Source of the DNA: Petropleomorpha daqingensis
GTDB taxonomy: Bacteria; Actinomycetota; Actinomycetes; Mycobacteriales; Geodermatophilaceae
NCBI RefSeq assembly: GCF_013408985.1
Contig: NZ_JACBZT010000001.1
Span: 3,348,001 to 3,412,000, forward strand
Reading direction: 5' to 3'
Length of the DNA stretch: 64,000 bases
Shown: piece by piece, positions 1 to 10,969 of the stretch
Layout: the number at the start of each line of letters is the position of its first letter
How positions within the stretch are numbered: position 1 is the first letter of the stretch
Made by a program: the position numbers and the translations under genes
The notes under the pieces: generated by a model
The model's database searches: none
What the model was told of the DNA's origin: nothing
Seen by the model: only the letters and a program-made list of their open reading frames with translations

Positions 1-2
1 CT

Positions 3-2339
3 GACGTGGTCGCCGATCTTCAGGCTGTTGTTGATGACCGCCATGCGGTTCTGCTCGTCTCGACTGAACGACGCGAGGGCCACAACGACGAAACAGTGTC
101 GGAGGTACGCGCCAAGGGTCTCATCTACGAGCACTGCATTGATCATCTAGACGAGGTTGAGCCCCTGCTCGCGTCGCTCGATGATCGGGTCGGGCCGGGC
201 ATGTTTCGCGAGTCGGCGCGCCATCGACTCCAGGTCGCGAACGCGAGCGCGCGTGACCCCTGGTCATTCATGTTCGTCGCGTCTGGCGGCGAGCAGCGGA
301 TCGCCGGCATCTTGGATCGAATCGCCGAGACTCCCGCGGCCGCTTTGCTTCTTGGTGCTGTCGCGGTAGGTCAGATGACCTCGCTAGACGCGGGCGTGAC
401 GCGCGAGCAGGCGGCGCTTGATGTGGCGCGCGTGACGGCGGACGCCTTTGGCGCCGCCGACGGCATTCTGGATGCGGAGCGTTTCAACTCGACCGTCGAC
501 ATCCTCCAATCCGAGCGGTTAATCCGGGAGAACAGCGGACAACTGCGCACCCCTCATATTAGAGTCGCGGATCGCGCGCTGATGGACCTCGCGCGTCGTG
601 ACAACGTTGTCGGGGTCGGCGTGCGCGCGATCGTTCAATCGCACCTCTTGAACTCGGATCTTCCGGTTCGAGGTAAGTACTGGGTGCTGGACTCGTTCAC
701 ACGGAGCGACTCGCTTCGCTACCGGTGGCGAGCCGAGTGGCTTGAGGACGCCACCGTCGACGCCCTTGTCGCACAGTGTCTGGCCGTCGGCACCGGCGCG
801 GACCGGTCCGTGGCGGCGCAGTTATTGTCCGAGCTCGCCTTTGCAGGGGTGCTGGACCGCCAGCGGTGGGAAGCCATCGTGGCGCGCCTAGTCGTTTGGC
901 TGCCAGACGTAGACGCTGCCGAGGTCTTCGGCATCCGACGTCTCATAAGTCACCTGCGCGGTGCTCACCGCGACCTCTATGGCTCGGTCCGGAAGTCCCT
1001 GGCTCCGGGGGACCTGGCGGCGTTGTTCAGCACGCGGGGATCGCGGCCGAGTGGGCCCGGTTGGGCCGACCTACTCCGAGAGTTAGCACCCGACCATGAC
1101 GCGGACGAGCGCCCCGCGTGGGGCGAGGCGTTCGCGGAAAATATCGACGTCGGCGCCATGCAGGGCTGGCTGGCTCGTACCAGTTCCGAGTCTCATAACG
1201 ATGAGATCGCGGATCTCATCGACACCCTCGCAAATCTTGCTCCAGCGGTTGCGTCGCAAGCGCTCCTCGCCTGTAGTCCGCATCTGACCAGCTCGATCGA
1301 GTCCAACCTGGCAGATGCGTCGCGCGGGTTAGGCCATTGGGCATTCGGCAGCATGGGCCTCGTCGCCCACCTAGCCCCTGCCGCTGGCCGGCTGACATTG
1401 CGTCGCGAGCGGTCCCAGCTCCACGAGGTTGAGTTCGATGATGTCGTAGACGCGCAGTTCGACGACGACTTGTCCGAGGAAGACCCACTCAAGAACGAGC
1501 ACGGGGGCCGCTGGGAGCCGCCACAAGAATTCACCGATTTAGCGGCGGTAACGCTGGAGGTTATGCGGAGGATCGATTGGACCGCTGCGGGCACGTCCCT
1601 GAACGGACGGGCCCGACATGAGCTTGAATCCCTCGATCTGTTCCTGGCCTGGCTCGCATGGTTATCGTCTGACTTCATCGACATAATCGCGGAAGCCATC
1701 GCGTTCGACTGGCTCGACCAGCTGGTCTGGGAATCCTCGGACGACTCGACGGAAGACGGCGCACCATCGCCAGCTGACGCCTTTGACACATTTCCCGTCA
1801 CAACCGTCGACCCAATAAGCGGCATCTTGGCGGCGATGGCGCAAGGGCGTCGCGGTCAGGAGCGCGCACGGATCTACCTGAGCGATCGCCTCGCCACGCT
1901 CAAGAGTTTCCCATTCGTGCTGATAGACGAGTTTCCCGACGTAGCCGTCGCGGTCGTCCGGGCGGGTGGATCCGTGCGACTGGACAGCCCGCGCGGCGGT
2001 GGCTGGGAGTCGAATGCGCGCGCTCTTCACGTGCTCCGGCGAGTCGACTCCCAAGCGGCGGATCGAGTCCTCGCCCAATCTGAGGCGAACCTGCTCGCGG
2101 CCCTGCAGGCGCCGCAGCCACACGACATGCGGGGCCTGGCGAGGGCCATCGCTATCGCCGACAGGGTTAATGAGGAGCATTTCAATCGCATGCTCTCGGT
2201 ACTGGACGCGAGCGAATGCGAGCCAATCTGGCGCCAGCGTCTGGACGACGCTGGGGACGACGCTCGGGCGTTGGTCGAGAGAGCTGCTGGCATCGACGGC
2301 CCAGTCGCGGAAGTGGCACACCGTCTTCTAGGTAGCTGA
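3..2339 (+). CDS. STAND-like ATPase / large signalling protein, C-terminal part (5' truncated by window)
   Basis: The reading frame is open from the first complete codon, so the true start lies upstream; the GTG at 6 is only the first possible start in view. About 777 residues are visible. The first ~200 look like the part of a STAND/AAA P-loop module after Walker B: a sensor-like strand (AVLLVSTER), a WxFMFVASGG segment, then a winged-helix-like stretch ending in LRTPH. The rest is helical and acidic without a motif I recognise. No Walker A is in view. Six TTA codons (519, 822, 1083, 1329, 1539, 1662) contrast with their near absence in the housekeeping genes and suggest horizontal origin. 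It converges on the TIR-domain gene. A defence or signalling role is inferred from context only. Confidence 0.55.
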   Translation, partial: DVVADLQAVVDDRHAVLLVSTERREGHNDETVSEVRAKGLIYEHCIDHLDEVEPLLASLDDRVGPGMFRESARHRLQVANASARDPWSFMFVASGGEQRIAGILDRIAETPAAALLLGAVAVGQMTSLDAGVTREQAALDVARVTADAFGAADGILDAERFNSTVDILQSERLIRENSGQLRTPHIRVADRALMDLARRDNVVGVGVRAIVQSHLLNSDLPVRGKYWVLDSFTRSDSLRYRWRAEWLEDATVDALVAQCLAVGTGADRSVAAQLLSELAFAGVLDRQRWEAIVARLVVWLPDVDAAEVFGIRRLISHLRGAHRDLYGSVRKSLAPGDLAALFSTRGSRPSGPGWADLLRELAPDHDADERPAWGEAFAENIDVGAMQGWLARTSSESHNDEIADLIDTLANLAPAVASQALLACSPHLTSSIESNLADASRGLGHWAFGSMGLVAHLAPAAGRLTLRRERSQLHEVEFDDVVDAQFDDDLSEEDPLKNEHGGRWEPPQEFTDLAAVTLEVMRRIDWTAAGTSLNGRARHELESLDLFLAWLAWLSSDFIDIIAEAIAFDWLDQLVWESSDDSTEDGAPSPADAFDTFPVTTVDPISGILAAMAQGRRGQERARIYLSDRLATLKSFPFVLIDEFPDVAVAVVRAGGSVRLDSPRGGGWESNARALHVLRRVDSQAADRVLAQSEANLLAALQAPQPHDMRGLARAIAIADRVNEEHFNRMLSVLDASECEPIWRQRLDDAGDDARALVERAAGIDGPVAEVAHRLLGS

Positions 2340-2529
2340 GCGTTCTACTGCGTGCATTCATACGACTTTGGCCTGCTCAGCAGTGTCCTGTCGTCTGCGC
2401 GGGTCACTCATCCGTGAACGTGCGCCGGTTTCGGGAGCGCAGGTAGACCCTTCGAGAGTCTACGGCGCCGCATTGCCTCCAGACCGGGGCGTTGGCCTAA
2501 GCAAGCTCTGAGGCCGAGACCGCTCCTAA

Positions 2530-4002
2530 CTAGAACAAGGTGTCGCTTTGCAACTTGCGTCGCGTGTGGTCGGGCACATTCCGGAAGCTCACGGTCTTGG
2601 TCTCGCCCGGCCCTAGTTGGTTCAGAGGCACCTTCTCGGTTCCAAGGATGGCGCCAACGGCGTCGTAGAACGTTGCCGCCAGTATCCCCGAGTGCACGAC
2701 GCCATCGTTGTTCGTCACCTCGACGTGGAGTTCGCGTCCTCTTCGACCATTGGTTATGGACTCATTGCTGAAGCCGATCGGGGAGGCACCTCCAAGCGTG
2801 GGGGTGGAGGGTCTCGTCCACGACCCGTCCACCTCAGCGGCTTGGTCTCCTGGCAACAATGCTGCGCTTATGAGTGCTTGAATCTGGGCTTTATGGGAAT
2901 CGATGGCCCGTTTCCACTGGGGCAATCGGAAGTTTAGGCCGGCATCCTGTTCGAGCCGATCGTGCAACTCGTCGAACACGTCCTCCATCTCCCGCGCCGT
3001 ACCCATGATCCCCATCTGGACATTGCCGATGGCTTTGACGGCTTCGGCTCGGCTGAGCGGCGGAATAACGATGGGATACGTTGACAGCCCCATTACCCAA
3101 GCCCCTCCGAGTTCCATTAGACACATGGGGCGTTTCAAAAAGGTTGGCGAGACAAGCTCGATGACCAGTGACGCTTCTCGCAATGTCTCCCGCAAGTACG
3201 TTCCGACATCTTGGCCGGATGGGATTCCCGTCGCCCTGTCCGACGAATAGAAGAAGCGTTCCTGCGGAACGCCCGCGAGTACAAGCATGTCGCGAACCTT
3301 GTCGGCCAGCTCCTTGTCCGCGCTGGCATGGCTTACGAAGATCTGACCTCTTGGCACGTCGTCTCCATCTAAAGCGGGGCTGAAGTTTCGTGGCAAAGGA
3401 GCGGCGTCGGCATCTGCTGCTGGCTGGCCGCCGGCTTCCTCGACAATCCGCCGCTGCAGCTTCACGTAGTCGCCTATGTCATGAATCCCGCGCAGTCTTC
3501 TCGCCACCCCTGGATTGATCGCGCAATGCCAGCCCGCGTCGCCGCCTGATGCCCGAGAACTCAAGGGTTGCGGCGGCGAGTCCCACAGCAGGCTAAGCGC
3601 CCGGTCAAGGAGGAGTTCCTCATCGACGAACCGAGTGAGTCCGGGATCGGATCGACGAAGCTCAGGCTCTCGGTCGTCCGACAGATACAACTCTGAAACG
3701 CGCAGAATTATATGCAAGCAAGCTGCGACTACCGGCTCCGCGTCGGCGACATGACGGGCTACATGCAGCGGCACCCGGAAGATGCGGTCGTGGGCCGTCC
3801 ATGGGTAAAGGGTCGGCAAGGAGCGCGCCGCAGTTTCAACATCTTCAACGATGTCTTCTCGGTCAAGGTTCCGTTGTAGCTGATCAAAGCCGGGCCAACT
3901 GCCCGTCTCGAGGAAGTTCTGAATCGCTAGGGTTGCCAACTCACGATGCGACGCGACCCAAGTTGCGGTGTGGCGATCTGAGCTTGACGACGGGACGGGC
4001 AT
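2530..4002 (-). CDS. TIR-domain protein, probable NADase effector
   Basis: A 490-aa protein. Residues ~1-205 are helical and unrecognised. Residues ~219-350 form a TIR domain: strand A IFVSHASADK (221-230), then an SxTFLKRPMCLMELGGAW segment in which E297 sits where catalytic TIR NADases place their Glu. The C-terminal ~75 residues (HVEVTNNDGVVHSG...LGPGETKTVSF) read like a small Ig/FxLYD-type beta domain. Bacterial TIR domains commonly hydrolyse NAD+ as abortive-infection effectors; that role here is inferred from the fold and from the neighbouring STAND-like gene. ATG start at 4002 without a strong Shine-Dalgarno. Base composition is visibly less GC-rich than the core genes. Confidence 0.8.
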   Translation of the reverse strand: MPVPSSSSDRHTATWVASHRELATLAIQNFLETGSWPGFDQLQRNLDREDIVEDVETAARSLPTLYPWTAHDRIFRVPLHVARHVADAEPVVAACLHIILRVSELYLSDDREPELRRSDPGLTRFVDEELLLDRALSLLWDSPPQPLSSRASGGDAGWHCAINPGVARRLRGIHDIGDYVKLQRRIVEEAGGQPAADADAAPLPRNFSPALDGDDVPRGQIFVSHASADKELADKVRDMLVLAGVPQERFFYSSDRATGIPSGQDVGTYLRETLREASLVIELVSPTFLKRPMCLMELGGAWVMGLSTYPIVIPPLSRAEAVKAIGNVQMGIMGTAREMEDVFDELHDRLEQDAGLNFRLPQWKRAIDSHKAQIQALISAALLPGDQAAEVDGSWTRPSTPTLGGASPIGFSNESITNGRRGRELHVEVTNNDGVVHSGILAATFYDAVGAILGTEKVPLNQLGPGETKTVSFRNVPDHTRRKLQSDTLF

Positions 4003-4137
4003 CGTAAGAAGTATGTCAGCGACCTCTGCACGACGTCTTCGGGCCAGCCCCTAGAACGAGGAGTTCCCCAACGGTGTCTGCTGTCTCCTCGCTCAGCGTT
4101 GGCTCCGGCGGGACGTGTGACTGGTAGTGAGCTTGGT

Positions 4138-4156
4138 GGGTGTCCCGTAGGCCGCC
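4138..4156 (+). repeat. 19-bp motif GGGTGTCCCGTAGGCCGCC, copy 1
   Basis: One of two 18/19 identical copies flanking the 172-aa membrane gene (the other is at 5023-5041). It sits in the non-coding gap 4003-4272, where I see no gene. Direct repeats either side of a gene in an island can mark an excision or insertion event, but this is inference. Confidence 0.5.
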
Positions 4157-4272
4157 GTTTTGGCCGACCCGGGCGCGGGCGTCCGTGAGCGGCCCACTTA
4201 GGGATACGCACGCACACGTAGCAGGACGCTCGACCGATCCACCGGGCGTCCGTTCTACCGACGAGCGCTTCG

Positions 4273-4791
4273 TTACCCGCTCGTTCGTATGGGAATTGGC
4301 AGGTGGGTTCTGCTGCGCACCGTCTTGCCTGAACCGAAGCTGGCCGAAGCCTGACACCACTTCGGCGGCTTGCTGCTGGCCTGTAGGAGACGGGACGCGG
4401 CATCGACCTCGTCCAAGGGACAGAGGAAGGTCACTTCGGCGCCTGGCTCCAACCGGCAGGGCAGCGACACGCGATCGTTCGGTTGCCAGCTCGGCAGGGT
4501 GTACGAGGCCTTGTTGTCGAAGGAGATAGACCAGTTGGTGACCGACACAGCCAGGCGGCCACGGTTCTGCACTTGCACGGCCAGGATCGGAGTCGAACAG
4601 CCCTGACGAACGAGCTGCTCCAGGCGAAAACCCTTGACGGGCGCCGTCACAGCGCCGTTGGCGTTCATCCCACCGATCATGAGTCCCACCCGAGGCCGGC
4701 TGGCGCCCAGTATGAACTGAACAACTTGCCAGGTCAGCGAAGCGGTGGAGATCACGAGAGCGAGCAGAGCGATGATGAAGGTGCCGGTCAT
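4273..4791 (-). CDS. single-TM membrane-anchored protein of unknown function
   Basis: 172 aa. An N-terminal hydrophobic helix (FIIALLALVISTASLTWQVV, residues ~5-24) is followed by a basic residue and a soluble domain of ~130 residues with a beta-rich look (ILAVQVQNRGRLAVSVTNWS...LEPGAEVTFLCPL). The orientation would leave the domain either cytosolic or exposed; I cannot decide. The QNRGRLAVSVTNW segment resembles proteins in actinobacterial accessory regions, but no function is known to me. It lies upstream of the TIR gene on the same strand with a 270-nt gap, so co-transcription is uncertain. The last ~20 residues are low in recognisable structure and the true 3' end may have been altered by rearrangement. 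Confidence 0.6.
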   Translation of the reverse strand: MTGTFIIALLALVISTASLTWQVVQFILGASRPRVGLMIGGMNANGAVTAPVKGFRLEQLVRQGCSTPILAVQVQNRGRLAVSVTNWSISFDNKASYTLPSWQPNDRVSLPCRLEPGAEVTFLCPLDEVDAASRLLQASSKPPKWCQASASFGSGKTVRSRTHLPIPIRTSG

Positions 4792-5411
4792 CTCCGGAGC
4801 GTTGCGGCACCTCCGACAGTCTCACGAGAGCCGTCGGAGCTTCGCGCGTTGCAGGACGAGCGCGGCGTGACCGTGTCGGTGGAGCCGCCCCGTGTTCGTG
4901 AGCGGTCGACATAGGACCGTCAAGGTTCGCGGTTGGTCGTCGGTCAGGGCCCCGTTGCCCGCGGGCTGGGAGAACCACGGATCCTGCTGTTGTCCTATAA
5001 CCGCGTGCCTCCCTTGCACGTCGGGTGTCCCTTAGGCCGCCTTCAGGGACACCCGTAGCGCTCGTAGCCAAGCTGAGGAGTCGCGCCTGGTTGCAGTTCT
5101 GGTTGCAGTTGGGCGCGTTCGCGTCGGTGCGCCCCCGTCCGTCGTCGTACGGACGGGCACGTCAAACGGCATACGGAACGGCGATGAACCGCCACGAACG
5201 CGATGATGACGGCCTGGCAGTGTGGGGTCAGGGCTCTGACTCACCGGCGCCCAACCGGTCAGATGTCGCCCCTGGAGACAGGGGCGGCCCGCATGGCTGC
5301 CGGACTCGTCCGGTCGCGGGCGCTCGGAGGGGCTAGCTGGGGTCGTTCCGGTGCGAGCTCGCCGGCGGGTGTTCTTGTCGGCGTCGCGCGCCGGGGAGCA
5401 GGGTGCTCGTC
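4792..5411. other. 620-nt non-coding stretch upstream of the HAD gene
   Basis: No convincing gene. It contains the second copy of the 19-bp repeat inside a hairpin (5022-5055) and a tandem TGGTTGCAGTT word near 5088-5110. An ATG at 5184 opens a 50-codon frame ending at 5336 with a poor ribosome site and biased composition, which I do not accept as a gene. The stretch probably holds island junction debris plus the promoter of the HAD gene. Confidence 0.6.
5022..5055. repeat. hairpin containing 19-bp motif copy 2
   Basis: Perfect 10-bp arms CGGGTGTCCC (5022-5031) and GGGACACCCG (5046-5055) around a 14-nt loop. The left arm plus loop form the second copy of the 19-bp motif, with T for G at one position. 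It could be a terminator-like stem or a recombination site; there is no T-run. Confidence 0.65.
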
Positions 5412-6137
5412 ATGACCGAGCGCACCGTGCTGTCCTCGGAGCCACCCGCGCTGCTGTTCGATCTCGACGGAACCCTGATCGACAGCGTCTACCAGCACGT
5501 GCTGGCCTGGCAGGAGGCGCTCACGCGATTCGGAATCGAGTTGTCGGTGTGGAAGATCCATCGCCGGATCGGGATGAGCGGCGGGCTGTTCGTCGCCGCC
5601 CTGTTGCGCGAGACCGGCGGATCGCTGTCGACCGGGCAAATTCGGGAGCTCAACCTCGCCCACGCCGAGGCCTACGGGCGCCGCCGGGACAGCGTCCGCC
5701 CGCTGCCGGGGGCCCGCGAGCTGCTCGCCGCCCTGACTCGCCAGGACGTCACCTGGGCCATCGCGACGAGTGGACTCGCGGTCGCGGCTCGGCCGGCCCT
5801 GGACCTGCTCGGCCTCCCCGCCGACACCCCGCTCGTGACCCGAGACCAGGTACGGCACGCCAAGCCCGATCCAGACCTGTTCCTCGCCGCCGCGGCACGG
5901 GTCGGCGTGGCCGTCAGTGATGCCGTTGTCGTCGGTGACAGCATCTGGGACCTGCTGGCCGCCCGACGGGCCGGCGCGCTCGGGGTTGGGCTGCTCTCCG
6001 GCGGATACGGCAGTGACGAACTCGAGCGGGCCGGTGCCTACCGGGTCTACGCCGACCCCGCCGATCTGCTCGGCCACCTCGACGAGATCGGCGTGCGCCA
6101 GCAGGAGAACTGGACCGATCTGCCGTCGGAGGTCTGA
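5412..6137 (+). CDS. HAD-superfamily phosphatase (phosphoglycolate phosphatase-like)
   Basis: 241 aa from the ATG at 5412. All four HAD motifs are present: DLDGTLIDS (nucleophile Asp and acid/base Asp), ATSG (motif II), KPDP (motif III Lys) and VVGDSIWD (motif IV). The helical cap between motifs I and II is the type seen in beta-phosphoglucomutase and phosphoglycolate phosphatase relatives, which hydrolyse small phosphoesters in the cytosol; the substrate cannot be assigned. A GGGGAG at 5393-5398 lies 13 nt before the ATG and 4 nt before an in-frame GTG at 5403, so the start is ambiguous by three codons. Base composition matches the core genome, so the island border may lie before this gene. 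Confidence 0.85.
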   Translation: MTERTVLSSEPPALLFDLDGTLIDSVYQHVLAWQEALTRFGIELSVWKIHRRIGMSGGLFVAALLRETGGSLSTGQIRELNLAHAEAYGRRRDSVRPLPGARELLAALTRQDVTWAIATSGLAVAARPALDLLGLPADTPLVTRDQVRHAKPDPDLFLAAAARVGVAVSDAVVVGDSIWDLLAARRAGALGVGLLSGGYGSDELERAGAYRVYADPADLLGHLDEIGVRQQENWTDLPSEV

Positions 6138-6449
6138 TCCGTCATCGCACCTACGCGAGCGTCTGCGCCGTTGTCATCGTCGGTCGAGCGGCTTGAGGTG
6201 CCATAGAGGGGATCGTTCGGAGGGTCGTCGCTCGGCACGGCCTCGAGCCCAACCGCGTGACCAGTTGTGGTCACAGGCAGGGCGGAACATCTGGCCTCCA
6301 GCTGGCCGGATCGAGCCGCCCGGCGTGACCAATTCATGACCAACCGAGCGGAAAACAGGGGTCATGAAAGGGTTCAAACGGGCCTTCCAGAGGCTCCTGC
6401 AGAGCTTCTCCAGAGGGTCTAACAGGTCGGGTTGACCTGCGGTGATGCG
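6138..6449. other. 312-nt intergenic region with inverted repeats
   Basis: No gene seen. It contains GTGACC-N6-GGTCAC (6257-6274) and TCATGACC-N18-GGTCATGA (6334-6367), both perfect inverted repeats and possible operator or recombination sites. The hairpin next to tRNA-Gly is listed separately. This DNA lies immediately 3' of a tRNA, a common integration position for genomic islands. Confidence 0.5.
6423..6439 (-). terminator. small hairpin downstream of tRNA-Gly
   Basis: CAGGTC (6423-6428) and GACCTG (6434-6439) with a 5-nt loop, about 10 nt past the tRNA 3' end on the minus strand. A plausible processing or termination stem for the tRNA transcript; there is no strong U-tract. Confidence 0.45.
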
Positions 6450-6523
6450 TGGAGCGGGTGACCGGGATCGAACCGGCATGGCCAGCTTGGAAGGCTGGGG
6501 CTCTGCCATTGAGCTACACCCGC
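6450..6523 (-). tRNA. tRNA-Gly (anticodon TCC)
   Basis: The minus strand folds as a complete cloverleaf. The acceptor stem GCGGGTG pairs with CACCCGC, and the D arm is AGCTCAATGGCAGAGC. The anticodon stem is CCAGC/GCTGG with loop CTTCCAA (anticodon TCC), and the T arm is CCGGTTCGATCCCGG. The discriminator is U, as expected for tRNA-Gly, and CCA is encoded (6450-6452). It reads glycine GGA/GGG codons. Its 3' end faces the low-coordinate island, so it is a candidate attachment site. Confidence 0.95.
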
Positions 6524-6608
6524 GGAGGTGCCGGCCAAGCGTACCGGGCCGACGCGTGACAGCCGCGAGGGCGCCAGGCCGCTGCCCGGCGCCCTCGCGG
6601 TCCACGGA

Positions 6609-9833
<3,225 letters not shown>

Positions 9834-9897
9834 CGAAACTCCTGAAGGACGGTGGTGCAGCTACGGGCGAGGGTTGCGTGGGGATCACGGGGTCGGA

Positions 9898-9916
9898 CCG
9901 GCGATTTCGCCAGGTT
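9898..9916 (+). promoter_or_regulatory. 19-bp regulon motif, site S1 (before copA)
   Basis: CCGGCGATTTCGCCAGGTT. The most palindromic of the five copies (GGCGA-TT-TCGCC core). It overlaps the stop codon of the preceding membrane-protein gene and lies upstream of copA, reading toward the opposite strand from copA as in all other copies. Confidence 0.65.
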
Positions 9917-10353
9917 CAGGCGGCGATCCCGGCGACGAGGGCGAGGGCGACGAAGCCGGCGGAGACGAAGTCGACGGCGGCGCAGAACGGTGGCCACCAC
10001 CGGGTGCCGGCGACAAAGCCCGTGCGGTGCTGCCACAGGTCCTTGAGCCCGTGGCCGACAAGCCCGGCTACGACGAGCCACAGCGATGCCGGGACGGCGA
10101 CGGCGGCGACGACCACGAACAGGAGCGCGACCGTCACCTCGACGACGATCACGCGCCGTCGTCCGTCGGCGACGGCGAAGCCGACGTAGATGGCGGCGAT
10201 CGCGGTGAGCTCGAGCGCGTAGACGGTCGTGGCGGTCAGCCAGGGGAAGACCAGCGGGGAGGCGGCCTGCACGGCGCCGAGGGCGGCGCCCCACGCGACC
10301 GGCGTTCGCAGCAAGGGCACCGTGGTCGCCGGGTGCGTGGTCACGAGCTGCAC
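9916..10353 (-). CDS. small four-helix membrane protein, family copy 1
   Basis: 145 aa with about four hydrophobic helices and the distinctive C-terminal signature HGLKDLWQHRTGFVAGTRWWPPFCAAVD. It is clearly homologous over its whole length to the protein at 21526-21921, which shares PWLxATTVYAL, YxGFAVADGR and the signature. I know of no function; it may serve copper handling or the cell envelope since it lies between copZ1 and copA. The GTG start at 10353 sits inside the end of the preceding 52-aa ORF (13-nt overlap), indicating translational coupling. A membrane location is predicted from hydrophobicity only. Confidence 0.75.
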   Translation of the reverse strand: MQLVTTHPATTVPLLRTPVAWGAALGAVQAASPLVFPWLTATTVYALELTAIAAIYVGFAVADGRRRVIVVEVTVALLFVVVAAVAVPASLWLVVAGLVGHGLKDLWQHRTGFVAGTRWWPPFCAAVDFVSAGFVALALVAGIAA

Positions 10354-10499
10354 CCGCCGGCGCGCTCGGGCAGGAGTCGGTGCACCGGCGCGAACGGCGG
10401 CGCAGGGTGGAAGCCGGCTCGTACGAGGCGGCGGTGGTGGGCGGCGGCGAGCGGGTCCTGCCGGGGGGCCTGACCGAAGTAGGGGTCGAGGTGCTTCAT
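10341..10499 (-). CDS. 52-aa small protein downstream of copZ1
   Basis: ATG at 10499 with GGAAGGA about 9 nt upstream; it ends at TGA 10341-10343, overlapping the next start. The sequence begins MKHLDPYFGQ and is rich in Ala, Arg, His and Pro, with a Cys near the end (GGCSS). Its first 24 residues align without gaps to the 39-aa ORF at 15360-15479, which also follows a copZ: shared M, D5, Y7, D15, L17, AA at 19-20 and RR at 23-24. Position, ribosome site and a paralogue support a real gene. The family resembles short actinobacterial proteins of unknown role. Confidence 0.6.
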   Translation of the reverse strand: MKHLDPYFGQAPRQDPLAAAHHRRLVRAGFHPAPPFAPVHRLLPERAGGCSS

Positions 10500-10532
10500 G
10501 GCCGTGGTTCCTTCCGGGGTGTCGAGCGTGGT

Positions 10533-10766
10533 TCAGGGAACGAGGACGTAGCCGGCCTCGTCGACGGCGGCGGCGATGTCGGCGCGGTCGATCGGCCGGT
10601 CGGCGGTGACAGTGACCGTGCCGGTGGCGAGGTCGACGTCGACGGACTCGACGCCCTCGATGGCGGAGATCTCCTCGGTGACCGCGACCTGGCAGTGGGC
10701 GCAGGACATGCCGGTGACCGTGAAGGTGGTCGAGGCGGTGAAGTCGGGGGCGGTGTCGGACAGCAT
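10533..10766 (-). CDS. copZ: CopZ-type copper chaperone, copy 1
   Basis: 77 aa, a single HMA domain with the metal site GMSCAHC (19-25) and the usual ferredoxin-like spacing (EEISAIEGVESVDVDLATGTVTV, ending in a conserved AGYVLVP). Cytosolic Cu(I) carrier that would deliver copper to the CopA encoded three genes downstream. ATG at 10766 preceded by AGGAG with 7-nt spacing. First gene of the minus-strand set copZ1, 52-aa ORF, membrane protein, copA. A 16-bp tandem repeat and motif site S2 lie upstream and are candidates for its control. About 70% identical by eye to copy 2 at 15511-15744. Confidence 0.93.
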   Translation of the reverse strand: MLSDTAPDFTASTTFTVTGMSCAHCQVAVTEEISAIEGVESVDVDLATGTVTVTADRPIDRADIAAAVDEAGYVLVP

Positions 10767-10780
10767 CGGGGTGCTCCTCT

Positions 10781-10812
10781 GTAGTGGCTGGTGCGGGTAG
10801 TGGCTGGTGCGG
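10781..10812. repeat. tandem 16-bp direct repeat upstream of copZ1
   Basis: GTAGTGGCTGGTGCGG occurs twice head to tail (10781-10796 and 10797-10812), 15 nt before the copZ1 start. It may be a binding site or replication slippage. Confidence 0.7.
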
Positions 10813-10852
10813 TGCCGGGATGAAGAGTCGGTGCGGAGCTGGGGTGCTCTCA

Positions 10853-10870
10853 CCGGGGAAATCGCCGGTT
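10853..10870 (+). promoter_or_regulatory. 19-bp regulon motif, site S2 (before copZ1)
   Basis: CCGGGGAAATCGCCGGTT, one base shorter than the other copies (missing the A before GGTT). It lies in the 203-nt gap upstream of copZ1, 87 nt from its start, with the same orientation relative to the gene as the other four sites. Confidence 0.65.
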
Positions 10871-10969
10871 GTGGCTCGGTGGCCGTGATGCCAGCGGTGG
10901 CTGTGAACCGGTGATCCGCACAGTGCGGGTGACCAGGTCGACCAGCAGGGCCCGCACGCCCGTGCTCGG

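Noticed and set aside
2443-2463. GTAGAC/GTCTAC hairpin between the STAND-like and TIR genes
   Set aside because: Only a 6-bp stem with a 9-nt loop; not convincing as a terminator.
5088-5110. Tandem TGGTTGCAGTT words, possibly a remnant of an integrase 3' end
   Set aside because: Only two short copies and no integrase domain nearby; evidence too thin.
5184-5336. 50-codon ORF in the gap before the HAD gene
   Set aside because: Weak ribosome site, no homologue recognised and composition like random GC-rich DNA.
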